DNA from: Roseovarius albus
GTDB lineage: Bacteria > Pseudomonadota > Alphaproteobacteria > Rhodobacterales > Rhodobacteraceae
Direction of reading: 5' to 3'
NCBI RefSeq assembly: GCF_900172335.1
Contig: NZ_FWFX01000012.1
Span: 62,001-126,000, forward strand
Length of the DNA stretch: 64,000 bases
Both the position numbers and the translations under genes were made by a program. Within the stretch, counting starts at the first letter, position 1, and every line of letters starts with the position of its first letter. The notes beneath the pieces are model-generated. The model did not search any database, was not told the DNA's origin, and was given only the letters and a program-made list of their open reading frames with translations. Shown piece by piece: positions 7,952 to 17,010 of this stretch.

Positions 7952-8890
7952 ATGCGCATCATTCGTGATTATAACTATACAGAGCCCGAGGACCGGGGGG
8001 CCAGCGTGGCCATCGGGAACTTTGATGGTGTTCATCTTGGACATCAGGCTGTCATAGATATGGCCCGTGTGGCCGGAGCTAAGATTGATGCACCGTTAGG
8101 TGTGATGACGTTCGAACCGCACCCGCGCAAGTTTTTTGCCCCAGATAGCGCGCCGTTTCGATTGATGAGCGCCGAGGCACGCGCCAGCCGCTTGGAAAAG
8201 CTTGGGATCGAACGGTTGTATGAGCTGAATTTCAGCGCGACATTGTCGGCGTTATCCCCCAAAGAATTTGCCCGTGATGTGATTTGCGAGGGGTTGGGTC
8301 TGCGCCATATCGTGGTAGGGGCCGATTTCTGTTTTGGCAAAGGGCGGGCCGGTTCGGCACATGACCTGGTCAATTTCGGCAAGGAGTTGGGGTTTGGCGT
8401 CACGATTGCCGAGTTGATTGCCGGGGACGAAGGCGAAGTCTCATCCACCGCGATCCGCAATGCGTTGGGCGAAGGGCGTCCGCGTGATGCGGCCAGTATG
8501 TTGGGCCATTGGCACCGAATGGAAGGCATCATTGTCGGCGGCGAACAACGCGGTCGGACGCTGGGCTACCCGACTGCGAACATGTCGATCGAAGGGCTGC
8601 ACCCTCCAAAATTCGGCGTCTATGCGGTGCTGGTGGATGTGCTGGATGGGCCTCATGCCGGGCATTATCACGGCGCGGCCAGCATCGGCACCCGCCCGAT
8701 GTTCAATGGCGAAGTGCCTAATTTGGAAACTTTCCTGTTCGATTTCTCTGGTGATCTATATGGCACCCACATGTCGGTGGCTTTGGTCGACTACTTGCGA
8801 CCGGAAGAAACCTTTGACGGCCTCGAGGCCTTTGTCGCCCAGATGGATGATGATTGTGCCCGTGCCCGCAGAATTCTGAGCGCCCTATGA
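7952..8890 (+). CDS. ribF: bifunctional riboflavin kinase / FAD synthetase
   Basis: This 312-aa protein has both RibF modules. The N-terminal FAD synthetase (nucleotidyltransferase) domain shows AIGNFDGVHLGHQAVI and ISSTAIRN-like GEVSSTAIRNAL near residue 160. The C-terminal flavokinase domain shows GRTLGYPTANM and AASIGTRPMFNG. It converts riboflavin to FMN and then FAD in the cytosol. The stop overlaps the start of the YcgN-like gene as ATGA, so it leads a tightly coupled three-gene operon ending with a threonine aldolase. Confidence 0.96.
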   Translation: MRIIRDYNYTEPEDRGASVAIGNFDGVHLGHQAVIDMARVAGAKIDAPLGVMTFEPHPRKFFAPDSAPFRLMSAEARASRLEKLGIERLYELNFSATLSALSPKEFARDVICEGLGLRHIVVGADFCFGKGRAGSAHDLVNFGKELGFGVTIAELIAGDEGEVSSTAIRNALGEGRPRDAASMLGHWHRMEGIIVGGEQRGRTLGYPTANMSIEGLHPPKFGVYAVLVDVLDGPHAGHYHGAASIGTRPMFNGEVPNLETFLFDFSGDLYGTHMSVALVDYLRPEETFDGLEAFVAQMDDDCARARRILSAL

Positions 8891-9360
8891 CCGATCCGAT
8901 TGACCGCAAAGGCCTGCGCAAGCGCTTTTGGGAAAAGACACCCATGAGCAAGCTTACACCGAAAGAATGGGAAGCCCTGTGTGATGGTTGCGGCAAATGC
9001 TGCATGAACAAGCTGGAAGATGAGGACAGTGGCGAAGTCGCCCTGACCCGCGTCGCCTGCCGCCTGTTTGACGACAGCACCTGCCATTGCGCACAGTATC
9101 CGATCAGACATCAGTTTATTCCCGAATGCATCACATTGAGCGCAGATAATATCGAGGAAAATCTCTATTGGATGCCCGAAACCTGTGCTTACAAGCTGCT
9201 CTGGAACGGTGAACCTTTGTACAACTGGCACCCGCTAATTTCTTGCGATCCCAATTCGGTACATGCAGCAGGCGTGTCGATGCAAGACCGGACAGTACCC
9301 GAGTTTGAGATCGACGAAGACGATTGGGAAGATCACTTGATTGAGGAACCTTTGGGATGA
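8887..9360 (+). CDS. YcgN-like cysteine cluster protein (UPF0260)
   Basis: The 157-aa product, counted from the ATG at 8887 that overlaps the ribF stop, matches the UPF0260/YcgN family. It contains the cysteine-rich stretch CDGCGKCCMNKLEDED, then ACRLFDDSTCHCAQYPIR, CITL and METCAYKLL. The many cysteines suggest metal or iron-sulfur binding, but the family has no settled function. The frame extends upstream to 8854 inside ribF; the ATGA start is far more likely. It also overlaps the next gene by 4 nt, so all three genes are probably translated together. Confidence 0.93.
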   Translation: MTDPIDRKGLRKRFWEKTPMSKLTPKEWEALCDGCGKCCMNKLEDEDSGEVALTRVACRLFDDSTCHCAQYPIRHQFIPECITLSADNIEENLYWMPETCAYKLLWNGEPLYNWHPLISCDPNSVHAAGVSMQDRTVPEFEIDEDDWEDHLIEEPLG

Positions 9361-10400
9361 ATTTCGGATCAGACAATTGCGGCCCGGCACACCCTGCGAT
9401 TCTGGATGCAGTGATCAAGGCCAACAGCGGCTATCAGCCCTCATACGGTGATGATACGATCATGGACAGAGTGCGCGCCAAAATCCGAGAGCTTTTTGAA
9501 GCCCCTGAAGCGGCAGTTTATCTTGTTGCCACCGGCACGGCGGCGAATTCTCTGGCGCTTGCGTGTCTGGCGCAGCCTTGGGATACGGTGTTTTGCTCTG
9601 CAGCGGCACATATCCAACGCGATGAATGTCACGCGCCTGAGTTCTATACCGGTGGAGCCAAACTGACATTGGCTGGTGAGGGAGATAAGCTGACTCCCGA
9701 AGGGTTGGAACAGGCCATAACAAGCTGGGTAAAAGGCGATGTACATGTCTCGCAGCGTGGCCCTTTGGCGCTAACGCAGGCCACTGAAAATGGGCGCATC
9801 TATTGTGTGACCGAAATACAGGCCCTGACCACAGTGGCAAAAAAGTATGATCTGCCAACCTATATGGACGGCGCTAGATTCACCAATGCGTTGGTGGCCT
9901 TGGGCTGCACGCCAGCCGAAATGACATGGAAGGCTGGCGTCGATGCGGTCTCGCTTGGCGGGTCAAAAAACGGCTGCATGGGGGTTGAGGCGGTGATTTT
10001 CTTTGATCCGTCAAAGGCCTGGGAATTTGAACTGCGCCGCAAACGCGGGGCACATCTGTTTTCCAAGCACCGCTATCTGTCGGCGCAGATGCAAGGCTAT
10101 CTGGCCGATGACCTATGGTTGGAAACCGCGCGTTTGGCCAATGCGCACGGGGCTTATCTGGCAAAACGTTTGACTGAAATCGACGGAGCCGAAATCCTTT
10201 ACGACGTGCAAGTCAACATGATCTTTGCCAGACTGCCGCGCGCAACACATCAAAAGCTGCGCGCAGGTGGAGCTGTCTATGGTCTTTTTGACGGACCATT
10301 GGACAGCGGTGATCCGGAAGCGCCGCTGTCGATGCGTTTGGTTTGCGATTGGTCGATAACAGAAGCAGAGATCGACCAATTCATTGCGGCAGCAAAGTAA
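9357..10400 (+). CDS. low-specificity L-threonine aldolase / beta-eliminating lyase
   Basis: This 347-aa PLP enzyme of fold type I has MNFGSDNCGPAHPAI at the N-terminus, the cofactor-contacting YMDGARFTNAL, and VSLGGSKNGCMG, where the Lys of SKNG is the Schiff-base residue. The family cleaves threonine or allo-threonine to glycine and acetaldehyde, and homologous aldolases act on phenylserine and related compounds. It overlaps the YcgN-like gene (ATGA) and ends 8 bp from the hemE stop on the opposite strand. No terminator is evident between these convergent genes. Confidence 0.93.
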   Translation: MNFGSDNCGPAHPAILDAVIKANSGYQPSYGDDTIMDRVRAKIRELFEAPEAAVYLVATGTAANSLALACLAQPWDTVFCSAAAHIQRDECHAPEFYTGGAKLTLAGEGDKLTPEGLEQAITSWVKGDVHVSQRGPLALTQATENGRIYCVTEIQALTTVAKKYDLPTYMDGARFTNALVALGCTPAEMTWKAGVDAVSLGGSKNGCMGVEAVIFFDPSKAWEFELRRKRGAHLFSKHRYLSAQMQGYLADDLWLETARLANAHGAYLAKRLTEIDGAEILYDVQVNMIFARLPRATHQKLRAGGAVYGLFDGPLDSGDPEAPLSMRLVCDWSITEAEIDQFIAAAK

Positions 10401-10408
10401 AGGCGCAT

Positions 10409-11440
10409 TTAACCGCGCACCGCATCGATCATCCGCTGCACATTGTCCGGATCGGCGTCCGGCGTAATGCCATGGCCGAGATTAAAGATGTGTGGGCCGT
10501 TCTTGAAGGCCTCAACGATGGCGCGGGCTTCCTGCACCAAGGCATCGCCGCCCGTGACCATGTGTTTTGAGGCCAGATTGCCCTGTACACAGCCGTGCGA
10601 CTGCACATTTTCCGCCGCCCACTCCGGGCTGACAGAATTGTCCAGCGCCACGCAATCCGCGCCAGTCTTTTCATGGAATCCGATGTAGCCTTCGCCTGCC
10701 TCACGTGGGAAGGCGATGATTGGCGTGTCGGGATGACGGGCTTTGAGCTCGTCGATGATCTTGCGGGTTGGTTCAACCGCATAGTTTTCAAAATCATCAC
10801 CCTTCAGCGACCCGGCCCAGCTATCAAAGAGTTTGACCACCTCCGCCCCGGCCTCGATCTGAGCAGACAGGTATTCAATCGTCGATTCGGTCAGACGGTC
10901 GATGATGCCCTCGAACACGGGCTTGTTCTCGGCCTTCAACGCATGGGCAGGGCCTTGATCCGGCGTGCCGCGCCCGGCGATCATGTAGGTGGCCACGGTC
11001 CACGGTGCACCGGCGAACCCAATCAGCGTGGTTTCCTTGGGCAGGGCCTCAGACAGGTTGCGTACGGTTTGATAGATTGGCGCAAGCGTTTCGTGAATAT
11101 CTTCTGTCGGCTTCAGCTGATCCAACTCGGTCTGCGAGGTGATAGTCGACAAGCGCGGTCCCTCACCGGTAACAAACCACAGATCCGCGCCCAGTGCCTG
11201 TGGCAGCAACAGAATATCGGCAAAAAGGATAGCCGCATCAAAGCCATAGCGCCGGATCGGTTGCAGGGTCACCTCGGTCGCCAGATCGCTGTTGTAACAC
11301 AGCGACAAGAAATCTCCGGCCTCGGCCCGTGTGGCGCGATATTCGGGCAGATATCGCCCAGCCTGACGCATCATCCAGATCGGCGGCACGTCTTGAGTTT
11401 CACCCGCCAGCGCCTTCAGGATCGTTTTTTCTGCAGCCAT
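10409..11440 (-). CDS. hemE: uroporphyrinogen decarboxylase
   Basis: The protein of about 343 aa carries the HemE signatures [17 protein letters not shown] near the N-terminus, the aspartate of [30 protein letters not shown] and FNLGHGI near the C-terminus. It decarboxylates the four acetate side chains of uroporphyrinogen III to give coproporphyrinogen III. The ATG at 11440 has a GGAGGGTGGC ribosome site; the frame upstream to 11458 lacks one. It is divergent from hemC, with a gap of 95 bp that must hold both promoters. Confidence 0.97.
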   Translation of the reverse strand: MAAEKTILKALAGETQDVPPIWMMRQAGRYLPEYRATRAEAGDFLSLCYNSDLATEVTLQPIRRYGFDAAILFADILLLPQALGADLWFVTGEGPRLSTITSQTELDQLKPTEDIHETLAPIYQTVRNLSEALPKETTLIGFAGAPWTVATYMIAGRGTPDQGPAHALKAENKPVFEGIIDRLTESTIEYLSAQIEAGAEVVKLFDSWAGSLKGDDFENYAVEPTRKIIDELKARHPDTPIIAFPREAGEGYIGFHEKTGADCVALDNSVSPEWAAENVQSHGCVQGNLASKHMVTGGDALVQEARAIVEAFKNGPHIFNLGHGITPDADPDNVQRMIDAVRG

Positions 11441-11535
11441 GCCACCCTCCGTTTGCAAGCGTGGTCACCTTACGGCGACAAGATGTCAAGCGCAGGTCTC
11501 TTGTAATGTCATTTTGCCGCGTCTAGACCGCAGAT

Positions 11536-12495
11536 ATGACAGTGAACCTTCCCTCCCCGAACGCCCCGCTGAAGCTGGGCACACGTGGCTCGCCACTTGC
11601 CTTGGCGCAGGCCCATGAAACACGTGAACGGCTGATGCAGATGTTTGACCTGCCCGACGCCGCATTCGAGATCGTGGTGATCAAGACCAGCGGTGACAAT
11701 CGCCAGATGATCGAAGCAGACAAGCCGCTCAAGGAAATTGGCGGTAAGGGATTGTTTACAAAGGAAATTGAAGAAGCACTGCTGGATAACTCCATCGACA
11801 TTGCTGTGCATTCGATGAAGGACATGCCGGTAGCGCAGCCTGATGGGTTACTGCTGGATTGTTACCTGCCACGCGAGGATGTGCGCGATGCGTTTGTGTC
11901 GCCGCATGTCGAATCATTGGCGTACCTGCCCAAGGGCGCAAAGGTCGGCACCTCGTCGCTGCGACGCAAGGCACAAGTCTTGGTGGCTTATCCGCACCTG
12001 CAAGTGGTTGAATTTCGCGGCAATGTGCAGACGCGGCTGAAAAAACTTCAGGACGGCGTGGCTGATTGCACGTTTCTGGCCATGGCCGGGTTGCGGCGAT
12101 TGGGCCAGGCTGAGGTCGCACGCTCTGCGATTGAGCCTGACGTCATGCTGCCCGCAGTGGCCCAAGGGGCCATCGGCATTGAACGCCGCGCGAACGATAT
12201 GCGCGCTGCAGAAATGCTCAGCGCGATCCACGACACGCAAACCGCGCAACGCCTGAATGCCGAACGCGCCTTTCTGGCCGCGCTTGATGGATCATGTGAA
12301 ACACCCATCGCGGGATTGGCTGAGCTCGATGGCAGCACCCTCCGCCTACGCGGTGAGATTTTACGCCCGGACGGCAGTGAATGTCTGAAAGACGACTACA
12401 GCGCACCCATCGAAGATGGGTCAGAGCTGGGGCGAGAAATGGCGGCACGGTTGTTGAAACTGGCCGGATCAGGATTTTTCGAGTGGCGCGGATAA
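11536..12495 (+). CDS. hemC: hydroxymethylbilane synthase (porphobilinogen deaminase)
   Basis: This 319-aa protein matches HemC throughout: LGTRGSPLALAQAHE at the N-terminus, KDMPVAQPDG, GTSSLRRKAQ, VEFRGNVQTRLKKL and the cofactor-attachment site DGSCETPIAG, with the dipyrromethane-binding Cys at residue 254. It polymerises four porphobilinogens to hydroxymethylbilane, two steps before HemE. The gene is followed about 70 nt later by the tRNA-Met that carries the genomic island. Confidence 0.97.
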   Translation: MTVNLPSPNAPLKLGTRGSPLALAQAHETRERLMQMFDLPDAAFEIVVIKTSGDNRQMIEADKPLKEIGGKGLFTKEIEEALLDNSIDIAVHSMKDMPVAQPDGLLLDCYLPREDVRDAFVSPHVESLAYLPKGAKVGTSSLRRKAQVLVAYPHLQVVEFRGNVQTRLKKLQDGVADCTFLAMAGLRRLGQAEVARSAIEPDVMLPAVAQGAIGIERRANDMRAAEMLSAIHDTQTAQRLNAERAFLAALDGSCETPIAGLAELDGSTLRLRGEILRPDGSECLKDDYSAPIEDGSELGREMAARLLKLAGSGFFEWRG

Positions 12496-12563
12496 TCTGC
12501 GCCGTCGCTGTACAATTTGCACTTGACGCAGCAATGGCAGTGGACTACCTAGCGCCACGGTTT

Positions 12564-12640
12564 GGCGGAGTAGCTCAGTTGGTTAGAGCAGCGGAATCAT
12601 AATCCGCGTGTCGGGGGTTCAAGTCCCTCCTCCGCTACCA
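12564..12640 (+). tRNA. tRNA-Met (CAT), island integration site
   Basis: A complete 77-nt cloverleaf can be drawn with a GGCGGAG acceptor strand, D-arm GCTC/GAGC, anticodon stem GCGGA/TCCGC with loop CATAA context (anticodon CAT), a T-arm with GGTTCAAGT, and an encoded CCA. The acceptor has a G-U closing pair, as I recall for elongator tRNA-Met of this group. The 3' 49 nt of the gene, plus AA, form the left copy of the 51-bp island repeat, so the gene stays intact after integration. tRNA-Ile2 also has a CAT anticodon but a different sequence. Confidence 0.93.
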
Positions 12641-12642
12641 AA
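12592..12642 (+). repeat. attL: left 51-bp direct repeat
   Basis: These 51 bp, comprising the last 49 nt of tRNA-Met from the anticodon stem to CCA plus AA, are identical to 35874-35924. The flanking bases differ at both ends (G versus A before, T versus A after), which fixes the limits. It covers the anticodon loop through the T-arm, the usual crossover region for tRNA-targeting tyrosine recombinases. Confidence 0.95.
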
Positions 12643-12697
12643 TAAATCAATTACTTACACGAAAATACTCGCAAACAACCACATAGAGATGTCGCTC

Positions 12698-12753
12698 TGG
12701 GGGACATATGGGGGACAAATTCACCTAACTGACGGTGGATTTTGGCGGACAAC
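12698..12753 (+). promoter_or_regulatory. left arm-type integrase sites
   Basis: Two TGGGGGAC octamers lie 11 bp apart (12698 and 12709) and a related GGCGGACAAC block follows at 12744. The same arrangement with identical offsets of 0, 11 and 45 bp occurs at the right end (35692-35747) in the same orientation. Spacing of one helical turn, position just inside attL and the match at the other end suggest arm-type binding sites for the integrase or a directionality factor. Confidence 0.6.
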
Positions 12754-12805
12754 GTATCGTTTGTCGAACTTGCGACGGAATCACTTGCCGCCCTGTTTGG
12801 TTAAG

Positions 12806-13003
12806 TCAGTTAATGTACCAAATATGGTAAAGGGCTTCTGTCCCCGCAGAAATTCCAATCATAAAGATTGCACAGACAAACCATTTATTGAGTTTTGGTT
12901 GCTTGGGAGGATGGGCAGAGCCTGTGTCAACTTTGATTGCGGAATAAGGTCGCTCGTCTTTTGAGGGATAATTGCGCCCAAATGTGGAATCATATTCAGA
13001 CAT
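12806..13003 (-). CDS. small hypothetical protein with C-terminal membrane helix
   Basis: A 65-codon frame begins at ATG 13003 with AGGACAGG upstream as a possible ribosome site. The first 40 residues are polar and rich in Lys, Ser and Pro; residues 42-58 (WFVCAIFMIGISAGTEA) form a likely membrane helix. It is the first possible gene inside attL and reads toward the tRNA. I recognise no family. Composition and the ribosome site make it plausible, but a chance frame is not excluded. Confidence 0.45.
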   Translation of the reverse strand: MSEYDSTFGRNYPSKDERPYSAIKVDTGSAHPPKQPKLNKWFVCAIFMIGISAGTEALYHIWYIN

Positions 13004-13173
13004 TGTTTAATTCCTGTCCTCTAGTAACTTTTGGTAAAAATTAATTATAGTACTCTACCATGGATTGCCTTAAATTCACTTAAAATAATCGTGTAAATTA
13101 TATTAATCTACTATACATTGCGCAATCTTTTATTAAAGTTGTATTTATTTTACTGATTCTGGAATAAAGAGAA

Positions 13174-14181
13174 ATGCCAACAACCATACCTTTAGAGCTA
13201 CAAGTCGTGAATGGAGACCCTGCTACTTCAGGAGGAAACATCAACATCACAACGAGCACAGTCAGTGCTGCTGTTGCTGAAGAGGAAGGTGCAGTTTTAC
13301 TAAGTACGGTTGCCAGTGGTGACACAATCACAATATCTGGCCTATCCTATTCCTATGAGTATCTTGGAAGCCACCTCGTACGTGGGGATCCGGATCAACC
13401 AGCCGCGTATTTTCGAATTGCCGGGCCCCTGCCAAGCGGTTCAACACTTTCTGTGGGTGATACCTTTGCCATTGACCTGACCGGGGAGCCCGGAGATCCG
13501 GATTATCCAAATCTTCAAAACGGAAATACACAAGGTGATGTTGCCTCTCTAGACACGACGACACCGATTCAGTTTCCAGGATTTGTGTGTTTCGCCAAGG
13601 GGGCTCACATCCTTACTGACAAAGGTGATGTGCCCGTTGAAAACCTTCGCGCAGGCGATGTTGTTAAAACGCTCGACCATGGCCCTAAGAAAATTGAGCG
13701 AGTTTTGCATCGTAAATTGGAATTCAATGACGAGAACTCTAACCACAAGCCAATCGAATTCAAGCCGGGAAGTTTGGGAGAGAACCTTCCAACTTCGACT
13801 CTTTGTGTATCGCCCCAACACCGCATTCTGTTGAAGCTCGCTGGTGAAGAGACGCTGGTAGCAGCAAAAGGGTTGATCCATAAAAAAGGCGTAAGAATAA
13901 AAAAAGGCTGCAGAGCAGTTGATTATTATCATCTGGTCTTTGACCAGCATGAGATTATCTTCTCAGAAGGTATTGCAACTGAATCCTTTTTACCTGGGGC
14001 AGTCGCGATGAATTCTTTGGAACAAGGAGTTCAGGAGGAATTGAAGTCCATTTTCCTCCAATCACCTGATGGAGAATTGGATAGTGAGCCAACAGCGGCA
14101 AGGCAGGTCGTTGGGCCCTCTCGTGCACAACGAATAATGAAAAAGGGTACCCATGTTGAAGTTGTAGGGTTATCCCATTAA
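13174..14181 (+). CDS. Hint-domain (hedgehog/intein-type) protein
   Basis: This 335-aa protein has a Thr- and Asp-rich N-terminal part (residues 1-135) of beta-rich appearance. A Hint domain then begins with CFAKGAHILTDKGDVPVENL at Cys139 and continues with AGDVVKTLDHGPKKI, a CVSPQHRILLK block and a DYYHLVFDQHEIIFSEGIATESF block. Such Hint_2 domains are common in secreted or surface proteins of Rhodobacteraceae, where self-cleavage is proposed to process the N-terminal part. No signal peptide is visible. The gene is flanked by AT-rich DNA, which suggests acquisition. Substrate and release of the N-terminal part are inference. Confidence 0.85.
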   Translation: MPTTIPLELQVVNGDPATSGGNINITTSTVSAAVAEEEGAVLLSTVASGDTITISGLSYSYEYLGSHLVRGDPDQPAAYFRIAGPLPSGSTLSVGDTFAIDLTGEPGDPDYPNLQNGNTQGDVASLDTTTPIQFPGFVCFAKGAHILTDKGDVPVENLRAGDVVKTLDHGPKKIERVLHRKLEFNDENSNHKPIEFKPGSLGENLPTSTLCVSPQHRILLKLAGEETLVAAKGLIHKKGVRIKKGCRAVDYYHLVFDQHEIIFSEGIATESFLPGAVAMNSLEQGVQEELKSIFLQSPDGELDSEPTAARQVVGPSRAQRIMKKGTHVEVVGLSH

Positions 14182-14359
14182 CCACCATTGACGCAAAAAG
14201 CCACGGATTAGACCTTTGTTCGACCAAGGGGATGTTTGGCACGGGATTGCCTAGACGGCATTCCCGATAGTGATGCCAAAACTTGAAGCGTTTTCATTCC
14301 GGACATCTACTAACATAGAACTAGTACCCATTAGGGTAGCCAACTCGGGTCTATAACAT

Positions 14360-14857
14360 TTATGGCCCTTCACCTCTGAACTCCACAATGCCCTCAAATG
14401 TGCCCCGATTTATTTTGAGATAGATATTAGAGATTTCGATGTCAGCATGACTACAATAACGCTTGAGAACCTTAGTAATTGTATCAAAGTCAGAAACGAG
14501 CTTTTCACGCTCATCTTTAGTCAATTTTCCTGTGTGTGATGGGCTCAAGTTGCTAAATAACCATGAGGAAGCTTGAAAGCATCTGGGGTAACGCTTGTGT
14601 AGCAGAGCCAATGCCTCAATCGCTTCCTCCTCTTCATCTGCCGAAATTAGAAAGTCCGAAATATTTAGAGTGCTGGTTGTCTTGCCAGGATCAACAACTC
14701 GAATGAAAAAGCGTTTGGAAGTCGAATTCGAAAACTGGATTGAAAAATCATCTTCGCGAACAAATAGAGTCAAACCATGCTCCAGAGGTTTAGGGGCCGA
14801 TGGATAGAAATTAAAATTACACCACATATTTTTTCTATCCAAACTAAGGCCAAACAA
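14360..14857 (-). CDS. hypothetical protein, 165 aa
   Basis: No family is recognised. The protein is soluble, with a beta-rich first half (FNFYPSAPKPLEHGLTLFVRED, SIQF, RFFIRVVD), a helical acidic middle (ADEEEEAIEALALLHKRYPRCF) and a C-terminal strand (IYLKINRGTFEGIVEF). A second ATG at residue 11 is an alternative start. The short GTG-started gene at 14867-15019 ends 9 nt upstream on the same strand, so the two probably form an operon. Codon use is AT-rich like its neighbours. A role with that small protein is guesswork. Confidence 0.6.
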   Translation of the reverse strand: MFGLSLDRKNMWCNFNFYPSAPKPLEHGLTLFVREDDFSIQFSNSTSKRFFIRVVDPGKTTSTLNISDFLISADEEEEAIEALALLHKRYPRCFQASSWLFSNLSPSHTGKLTKDEREKLVSDFDTITKVLKRYCSHADIEISNIYLKINRGTFEGIVEFRGEGP

Positions 14858-14866
14858 AGGTCAAAA

Positions 14867-15019
14867 TTAAGCTGATCCACTGCCTTTGTCATCGCGCTGA
14901 ATTGTACACGTGCGCGCATATTGCTTGATGAAATAAGCTTCCGCCTGCTTTATGAAACCGAATTGTTCAATATATTCAAACAGTAAATCCTTAAGTTCAT
15001 CAGTAGGTTTTTCATCCAC
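14867..15019 (-). CDS. small hypothetical protein, 50 aa, GTG start
   Basis: The frame runs from a GTG at 15019 (TTGGAG about 7 nt upstream) to a TAA at 14867. The product looks like two amphipathic helices (DELKDLLFEYIEQFGFIKQ, then EAYFIKQYARTC) with a short polar tail, a believable composition for a small protein. It ends 9 nt before the 165-aa gene. It has no recognised family. Confidence 0.42.
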   Translation of the reverse strand: MDEKPTDELKDLLFEYIEQFGFIKQAEAYFIKQYARTCTIQRDDKGSGSA

Positions 15020-15123
15020 GGCGGCGCTCCAAGTAACTCTCTCTACAAGATAAATTGAAGAAATTAAAAAACTGTTAATTTACGTTGTTGCCTTTAGTAA
15101 ACAATGTTCGCTAATTGTTCTGA

Positions 15124-15405
15124 ATGCCTAACCGTGCCCGTAGTCCCCTCAAAAAGAACGCCGAGAGCAAGTTTCCGGTCCGCGTACGTATCAAGACGCC
15201 GGAGCTAGGATACGGTCGAAAGCTGGATGAAATGTTCGATTGGCTTAATTGTGAAGTTGGGCAAAACAACTACGTTTGGGTGAGCGACAGGCAGCCAGGA
15301 CATGATGCGTCTGCGGTCTATCTACGAAGCCTGGATGATGCGCAAAAGCTAGTAGAGTGCTTTGAGTTGGAGCTTCTTTTCTTGGAAGAGCTGAAGCTGG
15401 TGTAA
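15124..15405 (+). CDS. small hypothetical protein, 93 aa
   Basis: This 93-aa protein has a basic N-terminus (NRARSPLKK) and alternating strands and helices: FPVRVRI, KLDEMFDWLN, YVWVSDR, AVYLRSLDDAQKLVECFELE. The regular pattern and acidic C-terminus look real rather than random. No ribosome site is obvious and no family is recognised. It sits between the 14.4-15.0 kb minus-strand pair and the HEPN-type gene. Confidence 0.55.
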   Translation: MPNRARSPLKKNAESKFPVRVRIKTPELGYGRKLDEMFDWLNCEVGQNNYVWVSDRQPGHDASAVYLRSLDDAQKLVECFELELLFLEELKLV

Positions 15406-15593
15406 GCAACACACGAGTATTCACAAGTTCGATAGCTATTAAGAAAGCCCTTCTCTCAAACGCCAAGACTATGACCTACTGCCACTGTTGATCCTCAGTA
15501 TTCATACCGAGTTTTGGCGCGCCCTTTCTGAGGGTGGAAGTGGCCAGTTTGCAGGATTCTGGTCGGCGGGGCTCTACCTAACTAACGCCCTGT

Positions 15594-15623
15594 GTCGCGG
15601 GGGTGCTCCCCATCGCCCGCGAC
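15594..15623. other. perfect 8-bp hairpin in the gap before the HEPN-type gene
   Basis: GTCGCGGG at 15594-15601 and CCCGCGAC at 15616-15623 are perfect inverted repeats around a 14-nt loop that itself contains a run of C able to pair with the G run. It is a GC-rich island in the otherwise AT-rich 390-bp gap 15406-15795, which holds no gene that I can support. There is no T-run after it, so it may be an attenuator, a structured RNA or a remnant rather than a simple terminator. Confidence 0.4.
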
Positions 15624-15795
15624 CTTCCATTGCAAATTTAAAAGCACGTACATTTTAGGGGATGACGAAATTCTATGAAGCTGCTGTTAGTTTCAGATAA
15701 AGCAGCCTGTCCCAACTTGATTGTCAGAGCGTATGGATTGATCCACCTCTGAAACTGCGATTAACTTTCAGAAGATTTTGACGAGATATTACTAG

Positions 15796-16923
15796 ATGCC
15801 ACAAATCCATTTTATACTCAAAGCTAGCTTGCATGAATATGTCTTCAATCCATTTCGCCCTGAGGGCTTGAGTTTTACCGATGAGGCCAACGGTTTAGAA
15901 ATTCAAATTAAGTGTAGGGGCGATGAAAGTGATTCCGATTTTGGCCATAGAAACTTGGAGTTAATTGCTAAAGTTTCTCGTGATGCAACCGAGCGCCAGA
16001 CTAATTTTGTCGAAACACTAGTTGTCGAACGTATTGTAAAACCGGATGAGACGCCTTTGAATCTACCGCACTTCTTGGGGAACGATGAGGTGATAGATTT
16101 AAATGGCAAGATTGCCCCAGGTTACGGCCCAAATGTAGATATTTTGCCTAGAAAGCTTCGAGAGCTTTGCGTCTCGACAGGGAAAGAGATGGAGAGGCAC
16201 GCTATTCGCTTCCTGCAATTGTTGAGATGGCTCGAAAAAGTGCCCGGTCCAGAAAAGATTGGTTACGGCCCAGACATTAGAGGAGGCTTGTATTGGCGAA
16301 CTACCCAAGAAAACTATCATGCGGTTCCGAGGCGAAAGCGGGATGCATTTACCCTTTTAGTTGGTGAGGGACTTAAGTGGTCAGATGAGACGCAGCGAAA
16401 TTTTACTCAGCTGTGGAGCAACACGGGGCAACAGGAACCGCTCGGGCATCAGCTGCTACGCGAAGCGAAAAATATCGCCGACCAAAACCACCGTAGCGCA
16501 TTGTTAATATGCTACTCGGCGCTTGAGATAGGTGTTAAACAACACATTTCTAAATGCGCACCAGACGCAAGCTGGCTCGCGATGTACTCTCCATCGCCGC
16601 CATTGTTCAACATTTTAAGGAACTACCTTCCTGAACTTCATAGCGGCAAGAGAGATTTTGAAAATTGGTCCGAGATTAAATCTGAGCTGAATCTAGTGTA
16701 TGACTTTACGCAAGATAGAAATAGGCTTGCACACCGCGGGGAGAGCATAGAGGGCTCGCTTGAAAATTATCTCAGGATAACTGAGGACCTTTTGTACGCC
16801 TTTGATGTTTTTGAGGGGCACGGTTGGGCAAAAAAGCAAGTTAGCTATAAGTTTGCAAAACTGATGGATTGGGGACCTATTGGCGGAGGTGGGTATTTGA
16901 CTTTGCACGACCCTGAGCAATAG
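15796..16923 (+). CDS. HEPN-motif protein, possible RNase effector
   Basis: The 375-aa protein has a C-terminal helical region with ALLICYSALEIGVKQHISK near residue 240 and the motif RNRLAH (Arg308, Asn309, His313). This fits the RNxxxH (Rx4-6H) catalytic signature of HEPN ribonucleases, in the usual place on the last long helix pair. The N-terminal 200 residues are mixed alpha/beta and unfamiliar; they could be a sensor. HEPN proteins often serve in abortive infection, toxin-antitoxin or RNA-processing systems. It sits 87 nt upstream of a trypsin-like protease on the same strand, inside an AT-rich part of the island. The HEPN call rests on motif and helix context only. Confidence 0.62.
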   Translation: MPQIHFILKASLHEYVFNPFRPEGLSFTDEANGLEIQIKCRGDESDSDFGHRNLELIAKVSRDATERQTNFVETLVVERIVKPDETPLNLPHFLGNDEVIDLNGKIAPGYGPNVDILPRKLRELCVSTGKEMERHAIRFLQLLRWLEKVPGPEKIGYGPDIRGGLYWRTTQENYHAVPRRKRDAFTLLVGEGLKWSDETQRNFTQLWSNTGQQEPLGHQLLREAKNIADQNHRSALLICYSALEIGVKQHISKCAPDASWLAMYSPSPPLFNILRNYLPELHSGKRDFENWSEIKSELNLVYDFTQDRNRLAHRGESIEGSLENYLRITEDLLYAFDVFEGHGWAKKQVSYKFAKLMDWGPIGGGGYLTLHDPEQ

Positions 16924-17010
16924 GGTTCATTGATCGAATGTAGGTTGCCAATAGCTTGCCTGGAGTTGGTAATATTCTAGTAAACTTAGAGTTTTAATTG
17001 ACGATAGGGA

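Noticed and set aside
10595..11506. Long plus-strand frame of 303 codons
   Set aside because: It is antisense to hemE, whose protein motifs are unmistakable; the frame is a by-product of GC-rich codon use.
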